The notes under the pieces are model-generated. The model was not told the origin of the DNA. It worked only from the letters and a program-made list of their open reading frames with translations, and ran no database searches. From contig DASZWQ010000156.1 in NCBI GenBank assembly GCA_035546535.1, positions 1 to 64,000 of the forward strand: a stretch of DNA of 64,000 nt, read 5' to 3'. This DNA is from Pirellulales bacterium (lineage in GTDB: Bacteria > Planctomycetota > Planctomycetia > Pirellulales > JACPPG01). Below, one piece after another: positions 1 through 7,612 of this stretch; the stretch's first letter is position 1; every line of letters starts with the position of its first letter. Both the position numbers and the translations under genes were made by a program.

Positions 1-4
1 CATG

Positions 5-305
5 ATTCGAAGTGCGTTCCGACGGAATCATTCACGCCAAGTTTCTAGCTGAATTGACGCTCTTGATTTACCGACCGCTTTACCCTCCCCTGGCCCCTCC
101 CCGACAGGGAGGGGGATGATCAATGCTCCCTCTCCCTGCCAGGGAGAGGGTTGGGGTGAGGGGCGAGGCGTTCGACAGGCCACCAACGCCATTATTCGAA
201 GTGCGTTCCGACGGAATCATTCACGCCAAGTTTCTAGCTGAATTGACGCTCGTGATTTACCGACCGCTTTACCCTCCCCTGGCCCCTCCCCGACAGGGAG
301 GGGGA
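5..305. repeat. 112-bp direct repeat, two copies
   Basis: Positions 5-116 and 194-305 are the same 112-bp sequence with a single visible mismatch (CTCT versus CTCG near 63/252). Each copy begins with a short palindrome (TTCCGACGGAA) and ends in a C-rich then G-rich block (CCCTCCCC...GGGAGGGGG) that can fold back. The spacer 117-193 carries a related pyrimidine/purine block (CCCTCTCCCTGCCAGGGAGAGGG, in two parts of a hairpin). The first 319 bases hold no gene I can support. The copy arrangement suggests an intergenic repeat family rather than a regulatory site for the next gene. Confidence 0.85.
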
Positions 306-319
306 CGAAAGACCTTTTG

Positions 320-1624
320 ATGCTCCGCCTGATGTCAACCATTCGCTCATTCATTGTCGCCTCGTCGATTCTTTCCACCGCCGTGCTTGTCATGACCATC
401 CTCGCCGCAACTGCCCGCGCTGATTTTCCTGATGTCGAGCAACTGCCCGAGCGCAGCACGCTGCCCGATCCGCTTGCGATGTTCGACGGCACGCCGGTGC
501 GCACGGCGGCCGAGTGGCGCGAGCGGCGGCGGCCGGAGCTGATCAAACTCTTCGAGTGGTATATGTACGGCGCGGCACCCGCGGCGCCGCAGGTCGAAGC
601 TTCGACGGATTCGGTCGATGAAGTTCTCGACGGCAAGGCGCGGATGAAACAGGTGACGATCACTTTTGGGCCGTCGGCCGAAAAGCGCGCCGGACGGATC
701 AACCTGCTTCTGTTCGTGCCGGCGGGCAAGAAGCAGCCGGCGCCCGTGTTCCTGGGCTTGAACTTTCGTGGCAATCACATGGTGCTCGCGCACCCCGCGA
801 TTCACCTGCCGAGGTTGTGGATGCCCAGCGGACCAGGCATGGTCGACAATCGTGCGACCGAGGCGGGGCGTGGTCTGGAAGCGCCGCATTGGCCGCTGGA
901 AAAAGTGATCGAGCGCGGCTACGCCGTGGCCACCTTCTATCATGGCGACATAAAGCTCGATAAGCCGACGTGGGACGACGGTACTCCGTCGCTGTACTTT
1001 CAGCCGGGCCAAACGGCGCCGGCCGAGCATGAATGGGGAACGATCGCCGCTTGGGCCTGGGGATTGAGCCGGGCGGTTGATTATCTTTCGACCGATCCCG
1101 ATATCGACGCCCGCCGCATCGCGGTGTTCGGTCATTCGCGCAACGGCAAAACGGCTCTCCTGGCCGGCGCGCTCGATGAGCGGATCGCGCTCGTGATCCC
1201 TTCGCAGGCCGGCTGTGGTGGCACGTCACCCAGCCGCGGCACGGTGGGTGAATCGGTGGAGCGCATCAACACCGTGTTTCCTCATTGGTTCGACGGCACG
1301 TTCAAGAAGTTCAACAAGGCCACCAGCAAATTGCCCTTCGACCAGCATTGCCTGATGGCACTCGTGGCGCCGCGGCCGCTGCTTTTGACCAACGCCACCG
1401 GTGACCAGTGGGCCAACCCGACGGGCCAGTTCGAAATGCTCAAGGCGGCCGAGCCGGTTTTCAAGTTGCTGGGAACCGAAGGGTGCGGCGCCGCCGAAAT
1501 GCCACCGGAGAACGAGCTCGTGAACACGCATCTCGGCTATTTCATCCGGCCGGGCAAGCACGACATGAGCCCCGTCGAGTGGGCGCAATGGCTCGATTTC
1601 GCGGACAAGCATTTGCCAAAGTAA
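320..1624 (+). CDS. Secreted CE15-type glucuronoyl esterase-like alpha/beta hydrolase
   Basis: The 434-residue product starts with a signal peptide (hydrophobic stretch about residues 10-30, then ATARA-DF). The core is an alpha/beta hydrolase: the nucleophile motif GHSRNGK (Ser about residue 273) matches the GCSRxGK signature of carbohydrate esterase family 15, followed by SQAGCGGTSPSRG, a proposed stabilising segment, and a late His in RPGKHDMS (about residue 414). Known members cleave the ester between lignin alcohols and 4-O-methylglucuronate on xylan; substrate here is inferred. A TTG directly precedes the ATG at 320, and an ATG at 332 is an equally good start. An insertion sequence lies 52 bp downstream of the stop, so the gene itself is intact. 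Confidence 0.8.
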   Translation: MLRLMSTIRSFIVASSILSTAVLVMTILAATARADFPDVEQLPERSTLPDPLAMFDGTPVRTAAEWRERRRPELIKLFEWYMYGAAPAAPQVEASTDSVDEVLDGKARMKQVTITFGPSAEKRAGRINLLLFVPAGKKQPAPVFLGLNFRGNHMVLAHPAIHLPRLWMPSGPGMVDNRATEAGRGLEAPHWPLEKVIERGYAVATFYHGDIKLDKPTWDDGTPSLYFQPGQTAPAEHEWGTIAAWAWGLSRAVDYLSTDPDIDARRIAVFGHSRNGKTALLAGALDERIALVIPSQAGCGGTSPSRGTVGESVERINTVFPHWFDGTFKKFNKATSKLPFDQHCLMALVAPRPLLLTNATGDQWANPTGQFEMLKAAEPVFKLLGTEGCGAAEMPPENELVNTHLGYFIRPGKHDMSPVEWAQWLDFADKHLPK

Positions 1625-1676
1625 ATGCTCGTCCGCGCGACGTTCGTGCCACGGTATATGAACTTTCTGTTTCTTA

Positions 1677-2566
1677 GAACGTGTCTTCAAATGTATTTTT
1701 TACGTGCCAGGCGGCGTGACATGAGGCTGATCATGGCGATGTAGATCATGGCCTCGCTGGTCTCGGTGTTGCGTTCGTAGTCGCGGGCGTGGCGGCGGTA
1801 ACGGACGAGCCATGCGAAAGTGCGTTCGACGATCCACCGCTTGGGGAGCACGACGAAACCCTTGGCGTGCATGGGACGTAGCACCGTTTGCAGGATCCAA
1901 CCAAAGGTCGTGCGGACCCATTCCGGCAAGCCGTCGCGGGCATAAGCGCTGTCGGCGAAGGCGACTTTCAGGCGTTGGCAGTGTTGGCTCAGGCAGGCGA
2001 ACACAAAGTGCGCTCCCTCTTGATCTTGCCAATACGCTCCATGCACGACTACGGCCCACAACAATCCCAGCGTATCGACCGCCAAGTGCCGCTTGCGACC
2101 GGTGATCTTTTTGCCGGCGTCGTAGCCACGCTCCTCACCTCCTTCGGCGGTACGCACCGACTGGCTGTCGATTATGGCCACCGTGGGCGTGCTCTGTTTG
2201 CCCGCCGCCCGACGTACGCGTTGCCGCAGGCAATCGTGAATCTGCTGCCACACTCCTGCCTTACGCCAACGCCAGAACACCGTGTAGACCGTCCGCCATT
2301 TGGGAAAGTCGAGCGGCAACTGCCGCCACTGACAGCCCGTGCGAACCACGTACAGGATCGCATCAATGATGTCTCGTCGGTCAATCGGTGGTCGACCACG
2401 CTTCTTACGCTTGGGCAGCAGCGGGCGAATCAATTGCCATTGTTCGTCCGTCAGGTCGCTGGGATAATTCGCGCACATCGTTACGGCTCCGTCTTCCTTG
2501 ACTTGAGAACCAAGAGGGCGGAGTCGTAACGGTTTTCATCCTTTCATGCAATTTGAAGACACGGTC
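1677..2566 (-). mobile_element. Complete IS5-superfamily insertion sequence, 890 bp
   Basis: The left end GAACGTGTCTTCAAAT (from 1677) and the reverse complement of the right end GACCGTGTCTTCAAAT (to 2566) form a 16-bp terminal inverted repeat with one mismatch. Both sides are flanked by TTA (1674-1676 and 2567-2569), a 3-bp target duplication of the TNA type known for the IS1031 group. A single full-length transposase gene fills the element. Near-identical ends and an open frame indicate a recent, probably competent insertion between the esterase gene and rph. Confidence 0.9.
1687..2478 (-). CDS. IS5-family DDE transposase
   Basis: This 263-residue protein is the sole gene of the surrounding IS. 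The N-terminal part (SDLTDEQWQLIRPLLP...RGRPP...WRQLP) is the DUF4096-like DNA-binding region of IS5-type transposases. The catalytic acidic residues are visible as IIDSQSVR (first Asp), AFADSAYA (second Asp) and RWIVERTFAWL (Glu, with the Y-(2)-R-(3)-E-(6)-K-like environment). The frame is unbroken and the length is normal, so the enzyme may be active. It is transcribed away from rph and towards the esterase gene. Confidence 0.95.
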   Translation of the reverse strand: MCANYPSDLTDEQWQLIRPLLPKRKKRGRPPIDRRDIIDAILYVVRTGCQWRQLPLDFPKWRTVYTVFWRWRKAGVWQQIHDCLRQRVRRAAGKQSTPTVAIIDSQSVRTAEGGEERGYDAGKKITGRKRHLAVDTLGLLWAVVVHGAYWQDQEGAHFVFACLSQHCQRLKVAFADSAYARDGLPEWVRTTFGWILQTVLRPMHAKGFVVLPKRWIVERTFAWLVRYRRHARDYERNTETSEAMIYIAMISLMSRRLARKKYI

Positions 2567-2591
2567 TTAGCACCCCTGATTAGAGCCTGTC

Positions 2592-3329
2592 ATGTCTGCA
2601 CGCCACGATGGCCGCCGTCCGAACGAGATTCGCGCACCCAAGATCAAACGCCGCTACACGCAGGCCGCCGCGGGCAGCGTGCTCTACCAGGCCGGCCGCA
2701 CGACCGTGCTATGTACGGCCAGCATCGACGAACAGGTGCCGCCCTGGATGAAAGGGCAGGGGCGCGGCTGGGTTACCGCGGAGTACAACATGCTGCCCGG
2801 CAGTACCAGTCCGCGCAAACGCCGTGAGCGCGACGGCAAGATCGACGGCCGCACGAGCGAAATCCAGCGCCTGATCGGACGCAGCATGCGCGCCATTGCC
2901 GACCTGGGCGCGCTGGGCGAACGCACGATCGCGCTGGATTGCGATGTTCTGGAAGCCGACGGCGGTACTCGTACCGCTTCGATCACGGGCGCTTTCATCG
3001 CCCTCGTTGACGCGTTGCACACGCTGCGCGATCGGCTCGATCCGGCACGCCCGGTGCTGACCGACAGCGTCGCCGCGGTCAGCGTGGGGATCGTCGACGG
3101 CCGGGCACTCTTGGACCTGGACTATGTCGAAGACGTCGACGCTGAAGTCGATATGAACGTCGTCATGACCGGCGGCGGCCGTTTCGTCGAGCTGCAGGGG
3201 ACAGGCGAAGAGGCCACGTTCAGCGAGAAGGAACTGGCGACGCTCGTTAAGCTGGCTCGCACGGGCATCGCCGAATTGCACGGCTTGCAGCGCGCCGCGC
3301 TCGGCAAGCAATGGCCGCTGGCGCGATAA
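2592..3329 (+). CDS. rph: Ribonuclease PH
   Basis: RNase PH is the phosphorolytic 3'-5' exoribonuclease that trims tRNA 3' ends. The 245-residue product has the family length and its landmarks: RPNEIRA near the N-terminus, [13 protein letters not shown] (about residues 86-98, phosphate/RNA-binding Arg) and [18 protein letters not shown] (about 116-133). The C-terminal half carries the [13 protein letters not shown] and [10 protein letters not shown] segments typical of the family. The start ATG lies only 22 bp beyond the target duplication of the upstream IS, so the insertion probably displaced the native promoter region or the gene reads from a promoter within the IS end. Confidence 0.95.
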   Translation: MSARHDGRRPNEIRAPKIKRRYTQAAAGSVLYQAGRTTVLCTASIDEQVPPWMKGQGRGWVTAEYNMLPGSTSPRKRRERDGKIDGRTSEIQRLIGRSMRAIADLGALGERTIALDCDVLEADGGTRTASITGAFIALVDALHTLRDRLDPARPVLTDSVAAVSVGIVDGRALLDLDYVEDVDAEVDMNVVMTGGGRFVELQGTGEEATFSEKELATLVKLARTGIAELHGLQRAALGKQWPLAR

Positions 3330-3346
3330 GTAATACATCCACAGTG

Positions 3347-3380
3347 TTCATGCCGCCCGAGCGGCACCCGAAGGCATGAA
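3347..3380 (+). terminator. Hairpin downstream of rph
   Basis: TTCATGCC (3347-3354) pairs with GGCATGAA (3373-3380), 8 perfect base pairs, with an internal GCC/GGC inside the loop. It lies 17 bp after the rph stop. There is no run of T after it, so it is either a weak terminator or a 3'-end stabiliser. Confidence 0.4.
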
Positions 3381-3512
3381 AATATGCGTTGGCGGTTATG
3401 TTTCGACGTTCGCTTCCGGGCGATTTACTGAGCAGATTTCGCAGATGACGCAGCTTTCAAAAACCGATGGACCGCGCTCGTTGCGCATGAGCGCGCATCG
3501 AAACGGTAGCTG

Positions 3513-3583
3513 GGTGCCACTGGTGGCTTGTCCACCAGTGCAGAATGCCACCCAAGCACTGGTCGACAAGCGGCCAGTGGCAC
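3513..3583. repeat. Interspersed hairpin repeat family A (paired copies)
   Basis: Two units in opposite orientation, 3513-3540 (GGTGCCACTGGTGGCTTG then TCCACCAGTG) and 3557-3583 (CACTGGTCGACAAGC then GGCCAGTGGCAC). Each unit is itself an imperfect hairpin. Related units occur at 7521-7549 and 28566-28594. The 3330-3612 stretch holds no convincing gene besides this repeat and the preceding hairpin. Confidence 0.85.
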
Positions 3584-3612
3584 CGCCGGTTCGCGAATAT
3601 GTGCGACAGGCT

Positions 3613-4386
3613 CTAGGCTTGCCCGAATCGATTCCACTCGTCGCGGGCGTATTTCTGCGAGACGAGCGCGGTCGTGCGGTCGCGCGGCCAGTCCTCGAAC
3701 GGTTCTGTCGCTTGCCAGGCGTTTCGTAGCGCCGCGCGGAGTTGCGCGCGCGTCGCCGGCAGATTGCTTACGAACGTCGCGTGGGGGCGCCCCTGACGAT
3801 AATCGGGCTCGCGCGGCGGATGCTTCAAGCAACGCGAGATCAGTTCCAGATCGAAATCAAACAAGAGCGTGCCGTGATACAACAAGTGCCGCCGCTTGAC
3901 GCGCAGGCTGTTGCCGGAGAATTTCTTTGCCGCCGCGTGCGCGGTGTGTTGCGCGTCACCGGCCGGCCGCGACGCGACTTCCATGGCCAAATCACTTGTG
4001 CCGCAGCGGGCCGCCACTGGGGCAATGTCCTTCAGGCCCTCGATCAAGCGCCGTAGCACGAAGCCATGCGCCGCGTCGACCGATTTCAGCTCCGCGCGCG
4101 TTTCGGTTGACAACACCACGGCGTACATCAGGCATCCCGGGCCGGTGATGATCGCGGCGCCGCCGCTCGTGCGTCGTACGACGGGGATGCCCAGTCGCTG
4201 GCAGTGCTGCAGGTCGACCTCGACCTCGGGGCGCGACGAACGCCCGATCACGACCAGGGGGCTCGGGGGTTCCCACAGGCGCAACAGCTCGCTGGCGCCC
4301 GGCCGGGCTTCGGCCTCTTCGAGCAATGCCTCGTCGAGTGCCACGTTTTCGGTGGCGGTGGGCAGAGTCAGATCAAGCAAGAACAT
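3613..4386 (-). CDS. Lipoate-protein ligase A / octanoyltransferase family protein
   Basis: The 257-residue protein is a single BPL/LplA catalytic domain. It shows NVALDEALLEEA near the start, RRTSGGAA (about 71-78) for the acyl-adenylate or acyl-chain pocket, and a conserved Lys in AAKKFSGNSLR (about 152-162) followed by HLLYHGTLL. The small C-terminal domain of classical LplA is absent, which is also true of LipM/LipL-type octanoyl or amidotransferases. It should attach lipoyl or octanoyl groups to 2-oxo acid dehydrogenase E2 or GcvH; which of these reactions it catalyses cannot be read from sequence alone. It stands alone, convergent with rph and divergent from the HEAT protein gene. Confidence 0.8.
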   Translation of the reverse strand: MFLLDLTLPTATENVALDEALLEEAEARPGASELLRLWEPPSPLVVIGRSSRPEVEVDLQHCQRLGIPVVRRTSGGAAIITGPGCLMYAVVLSTETRAELKSVDAAHGFVLRRLIEGLKDIAPVAARCGTSDLAMEVASRPAGDAQHTAHAAAKKFSGNSLRVKRRHLLYHGTLLFDFDLELISRCLKHPPREPDYRQGRPHATFVSNLPATRAQLRAALRNAWQATEPFEDWPRDRTTALVSQKYARDEWNRFGQA

Positions 4387-4560
4387 GCGTTATATCCGGT
4401 CGGAGCTGGGCGAGCCGTGGGCGCGGCTTGACGGAATGGACCTGCCACCTAAACTCTGAATATCACGTGGCTGCCCGCCGAGCGACAGGCTACCGCGTCG
4501 CTTTTGCGATGCCAATCGCGGCATCGCAGCTTTTCCTCTACTGCGCGCGGCGCATGCCGC

Positions 4561-5592
4561 ATGGCCGAACCTGTGAATTCTTCAGACAGTGCTAACGGGT
4601 CAGGCGGGCCGTCGCCTCCCGACCATGGCTTGCCGCCGGTCGAGCCCCCTAGCGCGCGGTTTATCCTGCAATTATTCGTCGTGCCGGCGGTGATCGTCAT
4701 CCTCATCGTGATGGTGTGGATGTTGTTCAATTGGCTGGCGCAAATGGGCTCGGACCCGACCAAGTATGTCGCGGCGCTGCGCTCGAATAGCAAGGCGCGC
4801 TGGCAGGCCGCCGCCAGCCTGGCCGATATTTTGAATGATAAGCGCAACGTGGAACTGAAACGCGATCCGCGGCTGGCCCAGGACCTGGCCTCTCTCCTGA
4901 CGGATGAGCTGAAAGAGCCCAACGAGGGGGAAGAGCAGGAGATGTTGGAAATCTACCTGTGCCGGGCGCTGGGCGAATTTTCCGTTCCCGAGGCCGTGCC
5001 GGCGCTCTTGGAAGCGGCTGCGCGCACCCGGCCCGAGGATATCGCCGTGCGGCGTGCGGCGCTGGAGGGCTTGACGGTGTTGGCGTCGCATCTGGCCATT
5101 GCCGAAACGCCGTATGAAGCGCAGGTGGATCAGGCCTTGGCCTCGGCCGCCTCCGACCAGGATGCGCAGATACGCTCGGTCGCCGCCTTCGCGCTGGGTG
5201 TGCTGGGGGACAAAGCGTCTCTGGAACATTTACGGCAGATGCTCTCGGACACTTATCCTGACGTCCGCTACAACGCCGCCACCGGCCTGGCACGCTGCCA
5301 TGATGCGGCCGGAATGGAGGTGATCCTGGAGATGCTCGACCCCGAGGAGCAAAAGTCCCTGAAGCTCGAGTCCGCGGAGGAGTCGCGCGAATTCAAACGG
5401 GCCTTGATCGCCGAAAACGGCTTGCAGGCCGCATTGGCGCTCTTCGAGCACTTGCCCGAGGCCGATCGTCGGAAGCTGCACGAGGCGATCGAGCGATTGG
5501 CCGACAAGGAGCAGCCGGCCGACATTCGGTTGAAGGCGACCGAAGTGCTGCGGCGGCTCGACGAGGGTAGCGTTAAGGCTCCGGCCGCCTAG
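4561..5592 (+). CDS. Membrane-anchored HEAT-repeat protein
   Basis: From the ATG at 4561 the product has 343 residues: a Pro/Ser-rich cytoplasmic-type head (1-33), one strongly hydrophobic helix (about 34-60, FVVPAVIVILIVMVWMLF) and a long alpha-helical part made of HEAT-like repeats (AVPALLEAAARTRPEDIAVRRAALEGL, RSVAAFALGVLGDKAS, VRYNAATGLARC). HEAT arrays mediate protein binding; the partner is unknown. An in-frame ATG at 4504 would add 19 basic residues with no coding character, so the internal start is preferred. Proteins of this architecture are frequent in planctomycetes. Confidence 0.8.
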   Translation: MAEPVNSSDSANGSGGPSPPDHGLPPVEPPSARFILQLFVVPAVIVILIVMVWMLFNWLAQMGSDPTKYVAALRSNSKARWQAAASLADILNDKRNVELKRDPRLAQDLASLLTDELKEPNEGEEQEMLEIYLCRALGEFSVPEAVPALLEAAARTRPEDIAVRRAALEGLTVLASHLAIAETPYEAQVDQALASAASDQDAQIRSVAAFALGVLGDKASLEHLRQMLSDTYPDVRYNAATGLARCHDAAGMEVILEMLDPEEQKSLKLESAEESREFKRALIAENGLQAALALFEHLPEADRRKLHEAIERLADKEQPADIRLKATEVLRRLDEGSVKAPAA

Positions 5593-6022
5593 GGTAAAAA
5601 CCCTGGATCGCACATCTTGCTAATCGCTCGCGTACGCTGCTTGTCTTTGGTTGGCAAGCCTGCTAGCGGCCGAGTTTGACGATTTTTCCGCAAGCGCAAA
5701 TTGCGCAAGATTTTCGGCCGCGCGGAATATGTGGATGTCGGTTAGCGCGGACGAAGTTCTTTAGCGAAATTTCTCGCGCGCAAGTCGCTGTCGCGTTGAT
5801 ACTTCGCAGTGCCAGCGCGCGCCATGTCAAACTTTTCTGTTTGCAGACTCCTTAATATTCAGCCACATTCTGGTGAGGTAGTCTTTTCGCGACACGTGGC
5901 GTGGTGTTTTGGACGCGTGTTGCGAAATTTGCGATCGTCGCCCGAATCGCCGAGGGCACGACGTACATTTCGACGGGGCATTTCGACGGGGAAAATCTTT
6001 TTTGGCCAGTGTGGGACCGATC
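5593..6022. other. 430-bp intergenic region upstream of the YTV protein gene
   Basis: No coding region is supported. A short hairpin AGGGT-aaa-ACCCT directly follows the HEAT gene stop. Around 5685-5725 lie overlapping inverted sequences built on GCGCAA/TTGCGC, and 5966-5990 holds a tandem duplication of CATTTCGACGGGG. The region must contain the promoter of the strongly secreted downstream protein, but no clear -35/-10 pair could be assigned. Confidence 0.5.
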
Positions 6023-7498
6023 ATGAAACTCGCGCAAACTTTCCTTGCCAGCCTGGCGCTTGTCGGCGCGGTGAACGCCAATGCCTTGGCGCAGTGCTGC
6101 CAGACTTTCCGGCTCGAATACCAGACGGTGTTCGAAGAGCGGCAAGCGACCGCCTATCGCATCGGCTACGAGACGGTCTACGACGAGCGGCAGGTCACGA
6201 GCTACCGCCCGGTTTGGGAAACCGAGATGCGCGAGCGGCGTTATAGCGTCGCCCGGCCGGTCATCGAGACCAGCGAGCGCGAAGAGCGCTACACGGTGCT
6301 GAAGCCGGTCTGGGAAACCTCGATGCGCGACGCCAGCTACAACGTCGTCCGCGACGTTTATGAGACCAGCGAACGCGAAGAGCGATACATCGTGCAGCGC
6401 CCCGTGACCGAAATGCACGAGCGCGAAGAGCGTTACATCGTGCAGCGCCCGGTCACCGAGACCTTGGAGCGCGACGAGGTTTACACGGTGAACGTTCCGG
6501 TCACCACGTACCGGGCGGTGACCGTCGACCAGGGGAATTTCGTCGAGCAGCAAACGGTCGTTCCCGGCCGTGTCACGAATAAGTTGCACTGGGTGCCGGG
6601 CGCGTGCGTGCCCGATCCCGCCACCGGCACTTCGCAGTACATGAAGCCCGGTTTGATGTGGGTGCCGCAAAAGCAGCCCGACACGGTGACCGTCAACCGC
6701 GTCTGGCAACCGAATATCGTCACGCAGCAGATTCCGCAGACCTGCATGGTGCCGCAGCAGCAAGTGCGCAAGGTGCCGTTCCAAGTGTGCCGCATGGTGA
6801 ACGAAGAAGTGGTCCGCAAGGTGCCGTTCCAGGTGTGCCGCATGGTGGCCGAGGAACAGGTGCGCAAAGTGCCGGTCACGGTTTGCCGGCAAGTGACCGA
6901 GCGCGTCGAGCGCCAGGTGCCGGTGCAGACCTGCAAGATGGTGCCCGAGCTGATCGTGCGCAAGATTCCCGTGCAGACGACGCGGATGGTGTGCGAAGAG
7001 CGCGTGGACCAGGTCCCGGTGCAGGTGTGCAAAATGGTGTGCGAGCAGCGCACCATCCAAGTGCCGCGCTGCGTCGAAACGCGCACGCCGGTCGTGTACA
7101 CGTATCGCGTGCCGCGCACGATCTGCTGCAAGGTGCCGATCGTCGATCCTTGTTGCAACCCGTGCGGTGGGTGCGATAGCTGCGGCGGCGCGCCGATGGG
7201 CGTGATGGCTCCGCCGCCGCCTCCCACCGGCACGTTCGTCCCGTCGGCTCCGGCGCCCGCGCCGGCCCCGGCTCAGTCGGGCAAGACCTTCGAATCGCCT
7301 GCGCCCGCGCCGTCCCACCAGAACGGCAACGGCGCGCGTCGGGCGCCGTCGATCGGTCCCGAGGACAGCGTGCCGGAACCGCAGTTCAATCAACCCGGCA
7401 GCAACTTTGAAAAGGAGCCCGCGAACTCGGATTCGAGCACGGGCACAACCGGCACGGCGCGTACGAAGGAAGTGGTCAATCGCGACCGCACGACCTAA
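6023..7498 (+). CDS. Secreted YTV-repeat protein of planctomycetes
   Basis: From the ATG at 6023 the product has 491 residues with a clear signal peptide (MKLAQTFLASLALVGAVNANALAQ). The mature chain has two repeat zones. Residues about 27-160 carry roughly 11-12-residue repeats (ERRYSVARPVIETSEREERYTV), the pattern of the YTV motif described for Rhodopirellula proteins. Residues about 245-375 carry repeats of the form VRKVPFQVCRMVxEE with one Cys per repeat. It ends with CCNPCGGCDSCGG and a Pro/Ala-rich tail. Evenly spaced Tyr and Cys suggest a cross-linked extracellular or wall protein; this is inference. An upstream in-frame ATG at 5909 adds 38 residues ahead of the signal peptide and is rejected. 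Confidence 0.85.
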   Translation: MKLAQTFLASLALVGAVNANALAQCCQTFRLEYQTVFEERQATAYRIGYETVYDERQVTSYRPVWETEMRERRYSVARPVIETSEREERYTVLKPVWETSMRDASYNVVRDVYETSEREERYIVQRPVTEMHEREERYIVQRPVTETLERDEVYTVNVPVTTYRAVTVDQGNFVEQQTVVPGRVTNKLHWVPGACVPDPATGTSQYMKPGLMWVPQKQPDTVTVNRVWQPNIVTQQIPQTCMVPQQQVRKVPFQVCRMVNEEVVRKVPFQVCRMVAEEQVRKVPVTVCRQVTERVERQVPVQTCKMVPELIVRKIPVQTTRMVCEERVDQVPVQVCKMVCEQRTIQVPRCVETRTPVVYTYRVPRTICCKVPIVDPCCNPCGGCDSCGGAPMGVMAPPPPPTGTFVPSAPAPAPAPAQSGKTFESPAPAPSHQNGNGARRAPSIGPEDSVPEPQFNQPGSNFEKEPANSDSSTGTTGTARTKEVVNRDRTT

Positions 7499-7520
7499 GG
7501 CTTGCATCAGAAGTGAAATG

Positions 7521-7549
7521 GGTGCCACGGGTGGCTAGTCCACCAGTGC
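7521..7549. repeat. Interspersed hairpin repeat family A
   Basis: GGTGCCACGGGTGGCTAG followed by TCCACCAGTG matches the units at 3513-3540 and 28566-28594 with a few changes. It lies 22 bp after the YTV gene stop. Confidence 0.8.
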
Positions 7550-7572
7550 GGCTCCTCAAGCGAATCTGCATC

Positions 7573-7612
7573 ACGGGACATGAGCTGAGACAGCTCATGT
7601 CCCGTTATTTTT
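7573..7612 (+). terminator. Strong intrinsic terminator of the YTV gene
   Basis: ACGGGACATGAGCT (7573-7586) and AGCTCATGTCCCGT (7592-7605) form a perfect 14-bp stem with a 5-base loop, followed by TATTTTT. It closes the YTV transcript. The 3' arm touches the stop codon of the convergent M56 receptor gene (TAA on the minus strand at 7607-7605). Confidence 0.9.

Noticed and set aside
3376-3729. 117-codon open frame after rph
   Set aside because: Runs through family A repeats and the 3' end of the antisense lipoate ligase gene.
6130-7130. Regular repeats resembling a CRISPR array
   Set aside because: Repeats are in-frame protein repeats of the YTV gene; spacers and repeat lengths are not CRISPR-like.
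5852-7528. 558-codon His/Arg-rich open frame antisense to the YTV gene
   Set aside because: It mirrors the repeat structure of the sense gene, has no signal or domain, and reflects high GC with few stops.
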